64,000 nucleotides of DNA, taken from positions 62,001 to 126,000 of the forward strand of contig WMKJ01000003.1 in NCBI GenBank assembly GCA_009733715.1. Direction: 5' to 3'. The DNA comes from Herpomyces periplanetae (lineage: Eukaryota > Ascomycota > Laboulbeniomycetes > Herpomycetales > Herpomycetaceae). The notes under the pieces are model-generated. The model searched no databases, was not told where the DNA came from, and saw only the letters and a program-made list of their open reading frames with translations. Numbering within the stretch: position 1 is the stretch's first letter; each line of letters begins with the position of its first letter. The translations under genes were made by a program, and so were the position numbers. This document shows, one piece after another, positions 14,328-26,146 of the stretch.

Positions 14328-16502
14328 TTAGCAAAAGGTCATCAAAAGGTGGAACTTCCCACACCTTCCTGAAATAGGCTTTAGACTTAAGAAGAATTCA
14401 TCTTTATCATTGCCGCAAAATGTGTGGAGGACTTCATTATCTATTGTCAATAAATGACGTCGGCCAGTTATGTGAAAGCCAAATTCTTTGAATTTTACTG
14501 GAGTCCATTTCTCCTTGAAGCGTTTAGTAGAAAGTCTTGTTTCACAGAAAGACAGGCAAACCTTTTCTACACAAAAACGTTAGCTGAGAGAAATATTGAA
14601 AAGAAATAGATATTTTTGGGGAGGAATACTGACCCATCTCATTAGTGAGGACATTTATCGCATGAAGTTCGTCGTGTCTGGTCAAGAAAAATGCCCAACT
14701 ATAATTTGTTTGCCTTGTTAATTTAAGTTTATTTTAATTATTATAGATACTACGCACCTTGGATTGTTTGCAGTTATTAAATCAGGCGAGAAGCGATCCC
14801 TGAACATAAGTAGACCGGTATTTGATATCCCAAGGTATTTTGTGCTCCCAGAATATTGGAATAATTTCACAGAGTCTATTTGCTGGGCTATCAGAAAGAA
14901 TTTCGATTTTTGTTTAATTCGATGGTCCGTATGCCCAATTTCAGCACTATGAGAGTGAAGGTGCTTTGATTCAGTAGATGTTGATGCGAATGGTTGTGTT
15001 GGCGATAGATTTGGTGTTAATGGTTGTGTTGGCGATAGATCTAGTGTTAATGGTTGTGTTGTTGGTGGGGGACTGGATTTTAATGGTTGAGTTATTGATG
15101 GGGAACTGGGTTTTAATGATTGTGTAATTGGTGATGGACTAGATGTGTCTGGGGTTTCTGGTGATGGATGCGATTCTAACGGTCGTTTTCGGGATGGATT
15201 GGATATTAACGTTTGTTCCTGTTTTGGTGATCTGGATGATAGTTTTTCTTCAAGAGAAACTGTTAGTTTGCCGTCATTTGAATCGACCTGTACAACTTGA
15301 TTAAATTTAGGACGTTTTGATGGTCCAGGTTCAGTATCTGATCTTGATGGTATGTTAATTCCACCCGGCCCACTCGATGACAGATGTGGATTCGTATAAC
15401 TTTCGAAAATATTGCCAGTAATTAGCCTATGCTTGTCATTTTGGTCCCTTTGTTGAGGTAACATTATATCTATTTGCTGCAATGACCTCACGCCTGGAAA
15501 TTGGGCTGAAGTACTGGGACTAGATTCATAAGAGACGGTTGGGATATGTGTAATATTTTTCTCTAATTTATCTCTTCGAGTTTCATGTGAATGAGCTGGA
15601 TTAAATGGAGCGTTCAGTGAAGTTGATCGATCATATTTAATTTTGTTTTCAAGCTGTTTTATTTTCATCTGGAATTTTTCATATTTTGTTAAGTATAAAG
15701 GCGGTGTATTAGGTTCACTTGGTCTAAATATATTATAAGCTGGTATAAGATTCCCAGAAGTACGTTTGGATTCATGTTCTGAAAAAGATGTTCTTTCATT
15801 TGACAACAGATTTACCATTTGTTGTCTTTCCCGAGATATACTTTGAGATGTTGATGGAGCTACCAAAGATTCCGGTGTTGTAGCTGGTCGATAGTAATAT
15901 ATACCTCCTTGTGCATGAAAAGGTATATTTACTTGAGATTGTCGTACCGTTGGAGGCATCATATGGGAAGCGCCCACAAGATTCCGGTGTGGGTAGATTT
16001 GTTGCGTTATATCGCCATGTTCAAAACTCGCAATTTTTATCGGTGCATAATTGACACGAAATGGAGGTTCATTCGGTCCAAGTTGTTGAGCTGGCCCAGT
16101 GCTAGTAGATGGCCCTCTAAAATGTGGAGGAGGTAATTCTAAATTCGTAATGGGAAAATTTTGAAATGTATTCCTTTCCGGAAAGTTGAGACTGTGAATT
16201 TCATGGGGTATTAAATCTCCTTGGGGGGATACTACATAGTAAGTGAAATATGGGTGTCCTACGTGAAAAGTGGAAGTAGATGCAATTGACTGTGGTACAC
16301 TGCCGAAATTTCCTGGGTGCGGTATGTAATGAGGAGTTCGTCGTACCGGTTCACCTTGATTGAATGTCGATCCCGGTTGAGGTTCTCTTGATGGTTTGGG
16401 AATACTTAAATCAATAGGTAATTCATCGTTTGATGGTGCAGCTGTACAATTTGAAAATATAATAAAAATAAAGATAAACTCTTTCAGTGAAACTATGTAC
16501 AT
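14328..16502 (-). CDS. Predicted secreted Pro/Ser-rich protein, three exons, family unknown
   Basis: Inferred exons on the minus strand are 16502-14758, 14698-14634 and 14566-14328, giving about 682 residues. Introns are 59 and 67 nt with GT-AG ends, and frame is kept throughout. The first ATG opens a hydrophobic segment, IFIFIIFSNC, followed by TAAPS. It looks like a signal peptide with a cleavage site near residues 21-22. Residues about 25-480 are low-complexity, rich in Pro, Ser, Thr and Gln, with no domain I recognise. Degenerate TQPL-type repeats lie just before the C-terminal part. The last 150 or so residues, split over the three exons, look folded, with aromatic residues, alternating hydrophobics and spaced cysteines. 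I do not recognise the family. A secreted effector or cell-surface protein is an inference from the signal peptide and the location in a repeat-rich region. If only the first exon is used the product is 594 residues with an odd basic tail, which is less convincing. Confidence 0.68.
14985..15170 (-). repeat. Degenerate in-frame tandem repeat in the secreted-protein gene
   Basis: About five imperfect copies of a unit coding for SP..TQPL plus a few variable residues. The two copies at about 14995-15060 are almost identical at the DNA level, sharing GGCGATAGATnTnGTGTTAA. The older units further upstream in the gene are more diverged. The pattern is typical of slippage expansion in a disordered secreted protein. 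Confidence 0.7.
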
Positions 16503-19500
16503 ATTTTAACAAATTTCAAGCGTATGAGATGTGAATGTACAAATATAGTTTAGCGAACTACCCTTGATAAAGATTTAGTGTTGAATTAAATTACAGTTAT
16601 GTCAATATATATACTGTACCCTTATTCATATCTCAAAAGCACGCAGAAAATGCAAATTGTATAATTTATAAAGGTAATTATGCTTGAACTTTGATAATCT
16701 TTTCTCACTGAAATTCGTTTAAAACAGTTTATGATTGCCCGACCCCAAGTCTTCATACCATAAGAATATGAGTTGGCAAAATATATATACAAGAACCCTT
16801 GTCATTTAACCATTTGGTAAGTTTTAAAAAAAGTAGTGATTGAAATCTTTTATAAAAATGTTTCACGATGCAACCAAGATTTGTCATGTGTCATTTGACA
16901 ATTAGCAATTGTTATTTGATTGTTTATTAAAAAATTATTTTGGGTAATTAGTATGCATGAATTTGTGTTTTTATAAAGTAGACAAATATTTTCCTGGGGA
17001 TGATAGTATAGTTTTCAGGTTGACCAAATAACATGGGATTTGACGGAGAAAAAATTAGTAATTTTTAGTCGTAGACGGTTGGGATAATTAGGATGAGCAA
17101 TTTAACGGCATGTTGAAATTTCTAGTTTATGCATTTTGAAATTTAAATCTGAAAAAATATTACTGGTGGCGGAGTATTAGTCTAGGATGAAAATGAAGAG
17201 AAATGAATCAATGAGATGTAATTATTACTTCTAAGGGAAATCAACCAATTCCAACGAAATGCAGTAGCTTTTACATGACTTGACGGAAACTATCTGTGGA
17301 AATGAATTGAATTCCTATCAGATAATTCACATTAGAGGATTGAAGATTTAACTCTACGTATAGAAGCGTGAAGAAAGAAGATATGCTCTGAAATCAATTC
17401 CAAAATATATTTGGATTAAACTCAATTCAATCTTATTTCAGGCTAAATGTATCACGATACATATACCGTTAACATTGGAATTATACGAAACTCTCAACAA
17501 ACGTGCTAGTTTAAATAGTTTAAGAATAGCCCAAATCCAACTCCAATATCAAATAACGTTACGCAATGTTAGAGTATAAATGCATTAACGACATGAAAAG
17601 CCAAAACAAATATATTGATAAGTCGTAGAAGAATCAGAATGAAACCACGTTTTGTTTGGACACCGAAGTTCTTTACGTTCATCCGTAGATTGCAAATTTT
17701 GATAATGATAAAATTCGCTAATTTACTGTTCATTCATTCAACATCTTGAATATACCAATTTACTTAACGAAACTTACTCTGCCAGGCCATTACGTGCAAA
17801 TATGTTGTGGATTAATCCCAAATGATTTTAAACATCTCCAAACATGTATTAAAGTTCTTTAAGCCCATAATTTTAATGGAACAGAATAGTCCATTTCTTT
17901 CTTGAATGTCATAAAAAACCATTTCGTTTTTTGCAGCGGAAAATCCTCTACAATCCATTTTCAGTAATCCAATTGTCACTTATTCTCTTCCCTAGCGTGA
18001 TAATTAGTTGAATTATTAGTTCCTTGACCGAACACATAGTTAAAAATTGCAGTTTTTCGGTCACTTTATATTAGTATCAATCTGGCAAGGTTTGTAAATA
18101 AACTCCTTGTGCCATAAAATCTGCAGAAATTTGAATATTTTGCCTTATCCAGTGCTCCAAAACATCGTAAAATAGCACCGCTATTCATAAACTCTCTAGA
18201 TTTGGACTGGCGCAACTTCAAAATTACTACTGGAATAAGTTACATAGATCTCATGATATATAATCCAAGCACAGTGAATATATGCGATGTTTAATTTTGG
18301 GTATTTATCTTTCGTAGACATTTCATCTTCTATAATAAGCAAAAATCATATATTTAACGCAAACTTGAAATATAGTTTCCATCTTAACCAAACAATAAAT
18401 TCTAGAAGTAAATTCACCCATGGTCAAAAGGTTTTGCATTGAACAAAACTCATCCTATCCTTAAAGAATACGCCAAAATTAATTCATTAGCTTTACCTAA
18501 ATAGCCCCTATATCAGCATAAAAGAATCTTTCAAAAATTTCGCCAGTCATGGCGAACTTTCTGCATTTAAAGTTTCTTTTAATAACATTATTTAAACCTC
18601 ACCAAAAAACAACAATCGCACATCACTTTTTCAGCCGCCCTACAGCTACATGGAGTCCAGGTGGTTCGCATACGAAACCATGATAAATTCTGCGTTCAGA
18701 ACTTGTAAACCTAATTAGCTAATTAAGCTGACCGATAGATTATATATCATAAGTGTTAAGTTACTCGGCTTGAGCTAGAATTATCAAGCTTTAATGCGAA
18801 TGACCAAGAAATTTTCAAATCATAGTCTTATACTTGGTTGTGCCCTTGATAGCTCACATAATTAATGTTTATACGAATGAATAAAGCAAATCCGTCATCT
18901 TCGTGGTTGTGAATGCATCAAAATAATAAAATTGGAATTTAGTTTCTCAATTTTATTATATATCAACGTCCAAGTTGCTCATTGTTTTGTGCTACTAGAC
19001 CATGTAATTAATGAGCGAGGAAAAAACCCAATCTGGCGTGATCATACTTCCACTACAAAGTAAACTCCTTTCCACAATAACGTACAAGACATTGACTTAA
19101 AGAGGGTTAAATGGAACCCGTATAATCTCACGACTTATTTATAATGCTAAAAGCATAACTGGTGAGCAATATTTATCCCCCAAATATTTGATAATTGGCA
19201 AAGTCAATGGTCTCATCAAAGCTCCCGTTTCCTGAAATTTTAAACTGCATACATTTATCTTAAAAGTATAAAATATTGTGAATTTAACAAATATACATTG
19301 AACCGATTAAACCCCTCTTAGTCGTCTCAATTTAACTCGGATAAATTCTCCGAGATGTACACGCTTCATGATAACTTACCGATTATTTTAGGGTATTTAA
19401 ATACGGTCTATCAACTCATAAGTTGGTGTCTATCATGATTAAACGTACAGGAAGACATATTTATCCCTAAGCTGTCCACTATCCAATCAATAATTTCTTT

Positions 19501-21911
19501 TACTGATGCATACAGTGAGCCTGAATTTATTTCCGTAATATTTACCCGTGTTTACATCGTAACCTTGGGGCTCGATTCACTCGCTTCATCTTACAATTAC
19601 TTTGGAATTTTGCATGGCTCACCTTTTCATAGTTGTAAATTTTTGTTAAACCGCCATCCATGTTTTTGGAATTGAGTTAATTAAAAACTCCCGATTTTAT
19701 CCCTTCAATCTCCAAAATACCTTCAAAAACTCAGGCATAAACTTTATAAAACCTTGACGGCATTTCTACATCGTGACTTATTATTCACATATACGAACTC
19801 AAGAATAATCACGATTAATACTTTATATTTTATCTTTTACCATCAAAATGTTTCCAAAGTTTAATATGAATAGCTCAGTAAGAGTTTATGGTGAACATGC
19901 CGTCCGTAATACTTCCGATAAGAGTTTGCTAAATTTCTTGATTTTAAAAATCTCACCTACCGGACAGTTTCCCCAGATGTGTATAAGATTCATTCCCCAA
20001 ATACGCGAATTTCAAGGTTAAATATCCTTCTATTAGCATTAATTATGTGGAAATCATTTTGAACATGCGCCTTGCGTTGGTTTCATGTTTATAAGCCCCC
20101 CTAATTATAACAAATATGCATTAGGTTAATGAGCTGAAATTTGTCGATGAAAACCCTTTTGAAAAGTGAACTAGAGGATCCCAAGAACAACCTTTCGATT
20201 AAACTTACAGCCCGTTGAATTTTATAATCTTCAAGTATAACATAAGAATTCATCTGAATAGCTATACAAACAAAACTATGCACGTGTAATATACCGGAAT
20301 ATCGGATGAAACAGGGAATACACCTTACCTGTGACAATCCCTTATATATCATCGAACACTCAACAATGCTCAGTTAGTAGACATCAGTGTCTATCTTGAA
20401 TACATTTCCCAGCACAGTAAATTTATGCCATGAATAACCGAAATATCAACATACTCATTCAAACTTTAAGTTAGAAGTCAATTGAATGATGGTAAAAGCG
20501 CAAAAGTGTAGATTTACAACTGCCAGAAAAAACCCAACCTGTGGATAAAAATCGGAATCAACAGAGGAATTATTCTTAGCACATATTATCTATTCATCAT
20601 ACAATAGTACAAACAAAAAATAACACTTTATGGGAAAAAGATATTAATTTTCATAGTTAGGATCAACACCCATGTCAAAATGCTTAAAACGGCTCAAAAA
20701 CCATTCTGTATTTCAACATTCCCTAATGCTCATCCATTAAAAAGTTTTACGTTAAATTTCTGGAATATTCTTCAATCCATTATGTCTCCACATGTAAAAC
20801 TCATCCAAAACACTGCCAAATCCGCTCCTTCTAAAAACAGCACAGGTGTCATCATGTGAGGCATCTGAAACATCGGGGTTCAACCGGCTCGGGGAAGTGC
20901 AGCCCAGGACCTGTTTATCTCATCTCGTCTGGTATGACCATGTGATTGCTCGGGTCTTTTGTTGCAACGTTCGTCCAAGTTAAAGAGTCGGAAAAATCTT
21001 TTTAGTTGTAAAGTTTATTTGGTTAACGTGAGAGGTTCTCTCCATCTTGGTTGTCTTTCGTATTCTTATCATTCAATGGCTCTGTTATTCTACACTAAAA
21101 TGTTAAACGTAGTATGGGTTTTTAGCCTATAATATTTTGGGTTAAATTACCTGGAAAGATTTTCTCCGCAATTGAATAACCCTGGATAAATTCGACAAAT
21201 CCAAATTAACTATACTATCATTTTGTATAGTTTTTGTTATTTTCCTGCTATAAATTAAAAGTCTACTCTCAACGATTATTCACGTAATTTTGTACCTAAC
21301 AATTTTTATTTGCACATTAAGTTGGATTATCAAGTTTAATTTCCTTAATATCTTAAAAGTAGTAAACATACCATCGTAATTTTTACCCATTATTTACATG
21401 AGTTCCTTAAAATTCACACTATAATCTTCCTTAGGGCAATACAAAAGACTAAATGTTAACAGTATACTACCAAAAGGCCCGCCTAAATTTCCTCCCAACA
21501 ACAGAGCAATGCTCTTCCACCTTAAGAGCTTACGTGAGCTGATACCCGTACTAATAATCAGTCAGAAATGGATTAAAAATTCTCCAAGATGAATTTTTTT
21601 TAAAACATTTCAAGCACTAACGGGAATATCATAACATTAATTTTTCACTAATGATTTTTAAAAAAATAATTATACTGCGAAGCTAAAATTCTATTTTGTT
21701 CCACGTCACATGTTGAATGGGTTATTGAAAATGGCTTAACTGAATTTTTCCCATAAATTTTGTAATTCCGGACAATGTTATATCATATCGGACTATACAA
21801 GGAAACAATTTAATCATTAAAAATCCAGACAATTCTGGATTCTCGAAGAGATAACCATTTCATTCAACCAAATTTAACGTATACAAGTCTCATGGGCCGG
21901 GACTTAGCAAT
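16503..21911. other. 5.4 kb A+T-rich gene desert
   Basis: No convincing coding region on either strand; the longest open frames are under 85 codons and look like chance. The sequence is uniformly A+T-rich except for a short G+C-rich island at about 20855-20960. The promoter of TTI1 presumably occupies the right end. The compartment border with the gene-dense half lies between about 21.0 and 21.9 kb. Confidence 0.55.
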
Positions 21912-24900
21912 ATGGAAAAAAGCCAAACCGCATTTACCCAGTTACGTGAACCTTGTGTTCAACTAAGCATAACTGTACGAGAAATCCTTCATGAACGGTT
22001 TGACCAAAAACGACTGGTTAAACAACTTAAGGGCTTAGAAAATGTGTTGAAAATTACCCAGAGTTCTCTAAATAATAAATTAGGCGATTACGTTTACTTT
22101 CCACTTGATTTCATCTTGAGATCCCACGAAACTATTTCATTTCAAGCCTTAGATATATGTATTAATTGCATTCACTTACTTGTCGAAAGAGCATGGCGAT
22201 TTTGGATTGCTCCCAATTTTGCTCTACGCTTGTACTCAAGAATTTTGCCTGTTGTTGATGAGAATAACCCTCGAGAAGTTCCAGATGATGTACATCACTC
22301 TGCAATTTTATGCTTTAATGCACTACTCCTTAAGCTTGTCGCTACACGTGATGGAAAGCTTTTACTATGCGATTCAAAAAACTTTCCTTTCTTTGGTCAA
22401 ATGATATACACCGTGCTGCACAACTTGGAACTTCCATCGTCTCTCAACGTTCAACTGGAGGCATTAGCAACTTTAAGTACATTTTGCAACGGTTTTCCCT
22501 CCAGAGATATTCTTGCCTCTAAATACTTTCCAGGTATCATATCTACTCTGACAAAATGTGTAGCAGCCCGTCAAGGGCCTATGAAGCACTCTTGTTTCCT
22601 GACTAAAACTCTTAAATTGTTAACCGAGTATGTCAGTAAACTATTTGTCGATGCAATACCTGATTCTAATCAATTTGAAAAAGAGTACAAAGCTGAGCTG
22701 AAATTAGACGGTTTTTCATATGATGAATGGCTGGAATCGGCAAAACCTAGAATTCTGGACGTAGTAAAGTGTGTATCCCAGCTCAGACATCATACTAATA
22801 GCGCCGTTCGAACTGAACTGTCAAAATTTCTCCTTTCAATCATGAGTTTATGTAGTAAAACTCTATCAGGCACGCTGAATTCCTGCATTGAAACTGAGAT
22901 ATTCTGCATAAGTACCCTGGAGAATGTGGAATTATGCAATCAGTTTAACGCCATTGTGAATCACGAAAGTATAGCTAACAACTTTATTTACCTGTTGGAC
23001 AGTTGGATGGAAGATTTACCGCGAATGCTGGGTAATCCCCTTAGCGACGTTCGAACGGTGTACTTTAATGGTATTACTTTCGCCATTGACGCATCACAGT
23101 CACTAGCCATGAACAAAGAAATTCTCATACCACAAACTTTGTGCAAAAACTTATGCCTGGCCATAGAACAGGGTCTACAAAACCATAACAACTTAAAAAT
23201 CAGCAGAATTACCGACTATACCCCATCTGTATTTGCCCTGACAAGCTGCCAAGACAAGAGTTTCGATAAACAATTTTACCACGAGGAAGAGATGGATGAT
23301 ATGATATTCTCCGGAGGATTACAAACCGAGGAGTGGGTCAATACAGTTTCAAGATTTATTAAACAAGATTGCATTAGCAAAATAATTCTACACCAATTAA
23401 TGAGCTTGGTAAATGATTTACAAGTTGCTCAAGGTAACCAGAAAGTTGCCTTGTTTTGGCTCGCGATTAACGGTCTTCGGTACGGTCTCATGGAAAAAAA
23501 GAGGGAATGTGAATTAATGTCTTATACAACAGTTGAAATGACTCGTCATAATGAAAATAGGATATTTTCAAATACTGTAAATGAATTACTAGATTTTGCG
23601 CAAGAAATTCTCCTAGCGTATAGTGAAATGGAAAACATAGATTGGCGATTAATCGTATTAGCCATGGAAACTATTGCGATCGGTTCAGTTCATCATAAGA
23701 AAATCATACGAGCCGCCTTAATGGATATATTGTATCCTATATTAAGCTTGGTGGGATCAGGAAATTCCGATTTACGCAATGCCGCTAGGAAATGTTTGAT
23801 CACAATCGCACAGGAGGGAGGGTACGGAGGCGACGTATCAGAATTAATTGTAGGAAATTCAGACTACATCGTAAATTCAATTGGACAACAATTTTGCGTC
23901 TCTAGTACGTGTACTCGTAATTCGTTAGTGCTCGGTGTTATCGTCAAGTTGTGCGGTTTCAAAATATTACCTTTTATTGACGATATAATGGAGTACATTT
24001 TCATATCCATGGAAAATGTTGATGCCGATCCTCAGTTTATTGAGAGTCAGTTCCTTGTACTTAATATAATTATTAAGGAAGCCATCAATAATCCATTAAT
24101 GAAAGTAACCAGACAAGAAATAGTCAACAGGAAAAAGTTGGTCTACAAATCCCCAGATCAACAAGAATGTGTGGAAAACTTTAAAAAAATTGCCATTCGG
24201 TATCATGAATCCGAATCCGAACTTCAGACCCAACGCAAACCCGAGCCGCCAAACAAGTCAAGTAAGCCTAATACCGAGAACTCTTTCCGGGATACCGACG
24301 GTGATATTGTTATGAAAGAAAACGTGGATGCCGAACTGTCTCTTTCCGTCCAACATCCTGATACAGGCCTTGGAGTAATCTCTGATTCTGCCAAGCTTCA
24401 TGACTCAAAAACGTACCGATTGCTCTACCGAATTGCCGAACTTACCCAACATTATTTACCCGAGCCTTCTGTTGCGTTCCAACAAAGTCTTTCGGTGTTG
24501 CTGACAACCGTTTTACCAACACTCAGCAAACACGAAGATTCATTTTATCCATTAATTAACCAAATATGGGTAACAATATCTTCTAGGCTACGTGAGGATA
24601 GTATGATCACGGCATCCAGTTCAATTGATGTCATCCGCGTTCTATGTATTTGTGCTGGTGAATTCCTTGGATCGCGCATTGATGGAGTATGGAAAAGTTT
24701 AATGAAGGTAGTCCAAAAATTCAAAATCATCCCCAGTCCTTTACTAAAAGATAATATGGAACTAATGACGTCGGAGCCACCAAACTTAATAACTGGCGAA
24801 GTGTCAACGGGTAATGATTCCACAGCTTTAAGGGTCACAAATAACTCGTCCAATAGTCCTTATAACTACGATAACATGGCAACGTCTGATCCGTACATAG

Positions 24901-25235
24901 CACCGGCAAAACGTGGACTGGATGAGAGTTTTACCCGGCTAATGATAGCTATATTAGACTTTGTTTACATCGACAGTGAAAAGTTAAGTTGGATTATTGA
25001 ATTTTTAGGACCAATTCTACATCTATGCATAATAGCCAGATCTTCAGCAAATCGGAGAAATCCAGATTACGTTTGGTTGATCATGAATGTACGTGTCCTT
25101 AACCATGTCCCAAACCAAAATCGCTGCAACGTTAAGCTTAATGAAATACGCCAAAAGGTTAAGGAATTGTACGGGCAAAAGCCAGAAATGACGGTACCAA
25201 GGCTCAGTGGTAGGGAATTCGTGTCGATTATCTAG
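21912..25235 (+). CDS. TTI1: TTI1, TELO2-interacting protein 1
   Basis: A single-exon 1107-residue protein, close to the usual size of fungal Tti1. Tti1 is an alpha-solenoid (HEAT/ARM) scaffold of the Tel2-Tti1-Tti2 complex. With Hsp90 the complex matures and stabilises PI3K-related kinases such as TOR, ATM/Tel1, ATR/Rad3 and Tra1. Helical, leucine-rich repeats run over most of the chain. The most recognisable block is about residues 574-660: an IDWR..VLAMETIAIGS helix pair, then a GSGN.DLRNAA repeat, then a GN.DYIVNSI segment. A polar, acidic linker of about 60 residues near 770-830 interrupts the solenoid, as in other fungal Tti1 proteins. The ATG at 21912 is used, and the protein begins directly with helical sequence. 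The gene is convergent with STE14 (47 nt between stops). It is the first gene of the dense compartment. Identification is by recognition of conserved blocks; the fold is family knowledge. Confidence 0.85.
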   Translation: MEKSQTAFTQLREPCVQLSITVREILHERFDQKRLVKQLKGLENVLKITQSSLNNKLGDYVYFPLDFILRSHETISFQALDICINCIHLLVERAWRFWIAPNFALRLYSRILPVVDENNPREVPDDVHHSAILCFNALLLKLVATRDGKLLLCDSKNFPFFGQMIYTVLHNLELPSSLNVQLEALATLSTFCNGFPSRDILASKYFPGIISTLTKCVAARQGPMKHSCFLTKTLKLLTEYVSKLFVDAIPDSNQFEKEYKAELKLDGFSYDEWLESAKPRILDVVKCVSQLRHHTNSAVRTELSKFLLSIMSLCSKTLSGTLNSCIETEIFCISTLENVELCNQFNAIVNHESIANNFIYLLDSWMEDLPRMLGNPLSDVRTVYFNGITFAIDASQSLAMNKEILIPQTLCKNLCLAIEQGLQNHNNLKISRITDYTPSVFALTSCQDKSFDKQFYHEEEMDDMIFSGGLQTEEWVNTVSRFIKQDCISKIILHQLMSLVNDLQVAQGNQKVALFWLAINGLRYGLMEKKRECELMSYTTVEMTRHNENRIFSNTVNELLDFAQEILLAYSEMENIDWRLIVLAMETIAIGSVHHKKIIRAALMDILYPILSLVGSGNSDLRNAARKCLITIAQEGGYGGDVSELIVGNSDYIVNSIGQQFCVSSTCTRNSLVLGVIVKLCGFKILPFIDDIMEYIFISMENVDADPQFIESQFLVLNIIIKEAINNPLMKVTRQEIVNRKKLVYKSPDQQECVENFKKIAIRYHESESELQTQRKPEPPNKSSKPNTENSFRDTDGDIVMKENVDAELSLSVQHPDTGLGVISDSAKLHDSKTYRLLYRIAELTQHYLPEPSVAFQQSLSVLLTTVLPTLSKHEDSFYPLINQIWVTISSRLREDSMITASSSIDVIRVLCICAGEFLGSRIDGVWKSLMKVVQKFKIIPSPLLKDNMELMTSEPPNLITGEVSTGNDSTALRVTNNSSNSPYNYDNMATSDPYIAPAKRGLDESFTRLMIAILDFVYIDSEKLSWIIEFLGPILHLCIIARSSANRRNPDYVWLIMNVRVLNHVPNQNRCNVKLNEIRQKVKELYGQKPEMTVPRLSGREFVSII

Positions 25236-25282
25236 AAAACACCACACTTAATAGTTCTTATTATGCCGATCACAAGAATTAA

Positions 25283-26146
25283 TCAAACAACAAATGGAAT
25301 GCCAGTCCTAGTTGTTGCCTTATACTTGAGGTAATGTTGGCCAAAAAAGTTAATGAGGGTTTCCTCTTCTTCAAGGATACGAAGATAAAAAAAACGCCAT
25401 AGCACAATAGTATATACTATAAGGCAAAAATGATTTCCCACGAGTAACTGAGTACCCAGAGCCCACCAGAAGAAGCCAAAGTAAGCTGGATGTCTTAAAT
25501 AACGATAGACACCAGTTGTAACGAGTACATGATCAGCACTTCTCCGAATTTGAATCAAATGATTAAAGTTTGTTCCGGCTTCTAGCATAGCGCAGGTACG
25601 AATAATCTGACCGGTGACTACAAGGATTAAACCGCTAATACGCACGATCATCAGGAAAAACCCGTGAGGTGTACTCACATTGGAAATTCGAGGGGATTTA
25701 TGCACAAGTATTTCAAAGAAGGCGCAAGCATGCGCAAGTTGAAACGAACCACAACCATTAGAAAGTAAAAACGCCGAAACCGTAGCATTTGTCACATTTC
25801 GACGGGCATGAGCCCAGAATTCAAGAAAGTGAAACAAAGCGAGAGAGACCATAAACACGCTTACTCTCCACACCTTTGGCCATATTAACCAGGACACATA
25901 TTCGTGTATTTTTGAAAAATTGTAAGCAAAATTCCCAATTAAGATTAGCGTTAAGCCAAAACCCACGCAGAGACCAAGAAGAAAAGAATTAGTGGCCACC
26001 CGCTCAAGAGAACGTCGCCCGTGTGGTAAAAGTTCTTCGAAGAGAATATACGGCGACTTGAATGATTTATATACAAATGGGGTAGTTGAAGCCGAAGCGC
26101 TTAACGTTAAAGCATTATCAGTCATTCCGAAGAAACGTAAGGTCAT
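25283..26146 (-). CDS. STE14: Protein-S-isoprenylcysteine O-methyltransferase
   Basis: ICMT/Ste14 methylates the C-terminal prenylcysteine of CaaX proteins (Ras, Rho, a-type mating pheromone) from S-adenosylmethionine in the ER membrane. The product is 287 residues from the first in-frame ATG; the frame is open a little further upstream but only from a non-ATG codon. There are several hydrophobic segments. The family signature is in the C-terminal half: TGVYRYLRHPAYFGFFWW near residues 210-226, then LRILEEEETLI and a FFGQHYLKYKATTRTGIPFV tail. These form the cofactor and substrate site in structurally known ICMTs. A less likely second start lies seven codons inside (GMTDN). The gene is divergent from the NFKBIL1-like gene, which shares a 0.95 kb promoter gap. 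Confidence 0.93.
   Translation of the reverse strand: MTLRFFGMTDNALTLSASASTTPFVYKSFKSPYILFEELLPHGRRSLERVATNSFLLGLCVGFGLTLILIGNFAYNFSKIHEYVSWLIWPKVWRVSVFMVSLALFHFLEFWAHARRNVTNATVSAFLLSNGCGSFQLAHACAFFEILVHKSPRISNVSTPHGFFLMIVRISGLILVVTGQIIRTCAMLEAGTNFNHLIQIRRSADHVLVTTGVYRYLRHPAYFGFFWWALGTQLLVGNHFCLIVYTIVLWRFFYLRILEEEETLINFFGQHYLKYKATTRTGIPFVV

Noticed and set aside
20880-20905. GGTTCAA resembling a tRNA B box
   Set aside because: No pairing T-stem, anticodon arm or acceptor stem around it.
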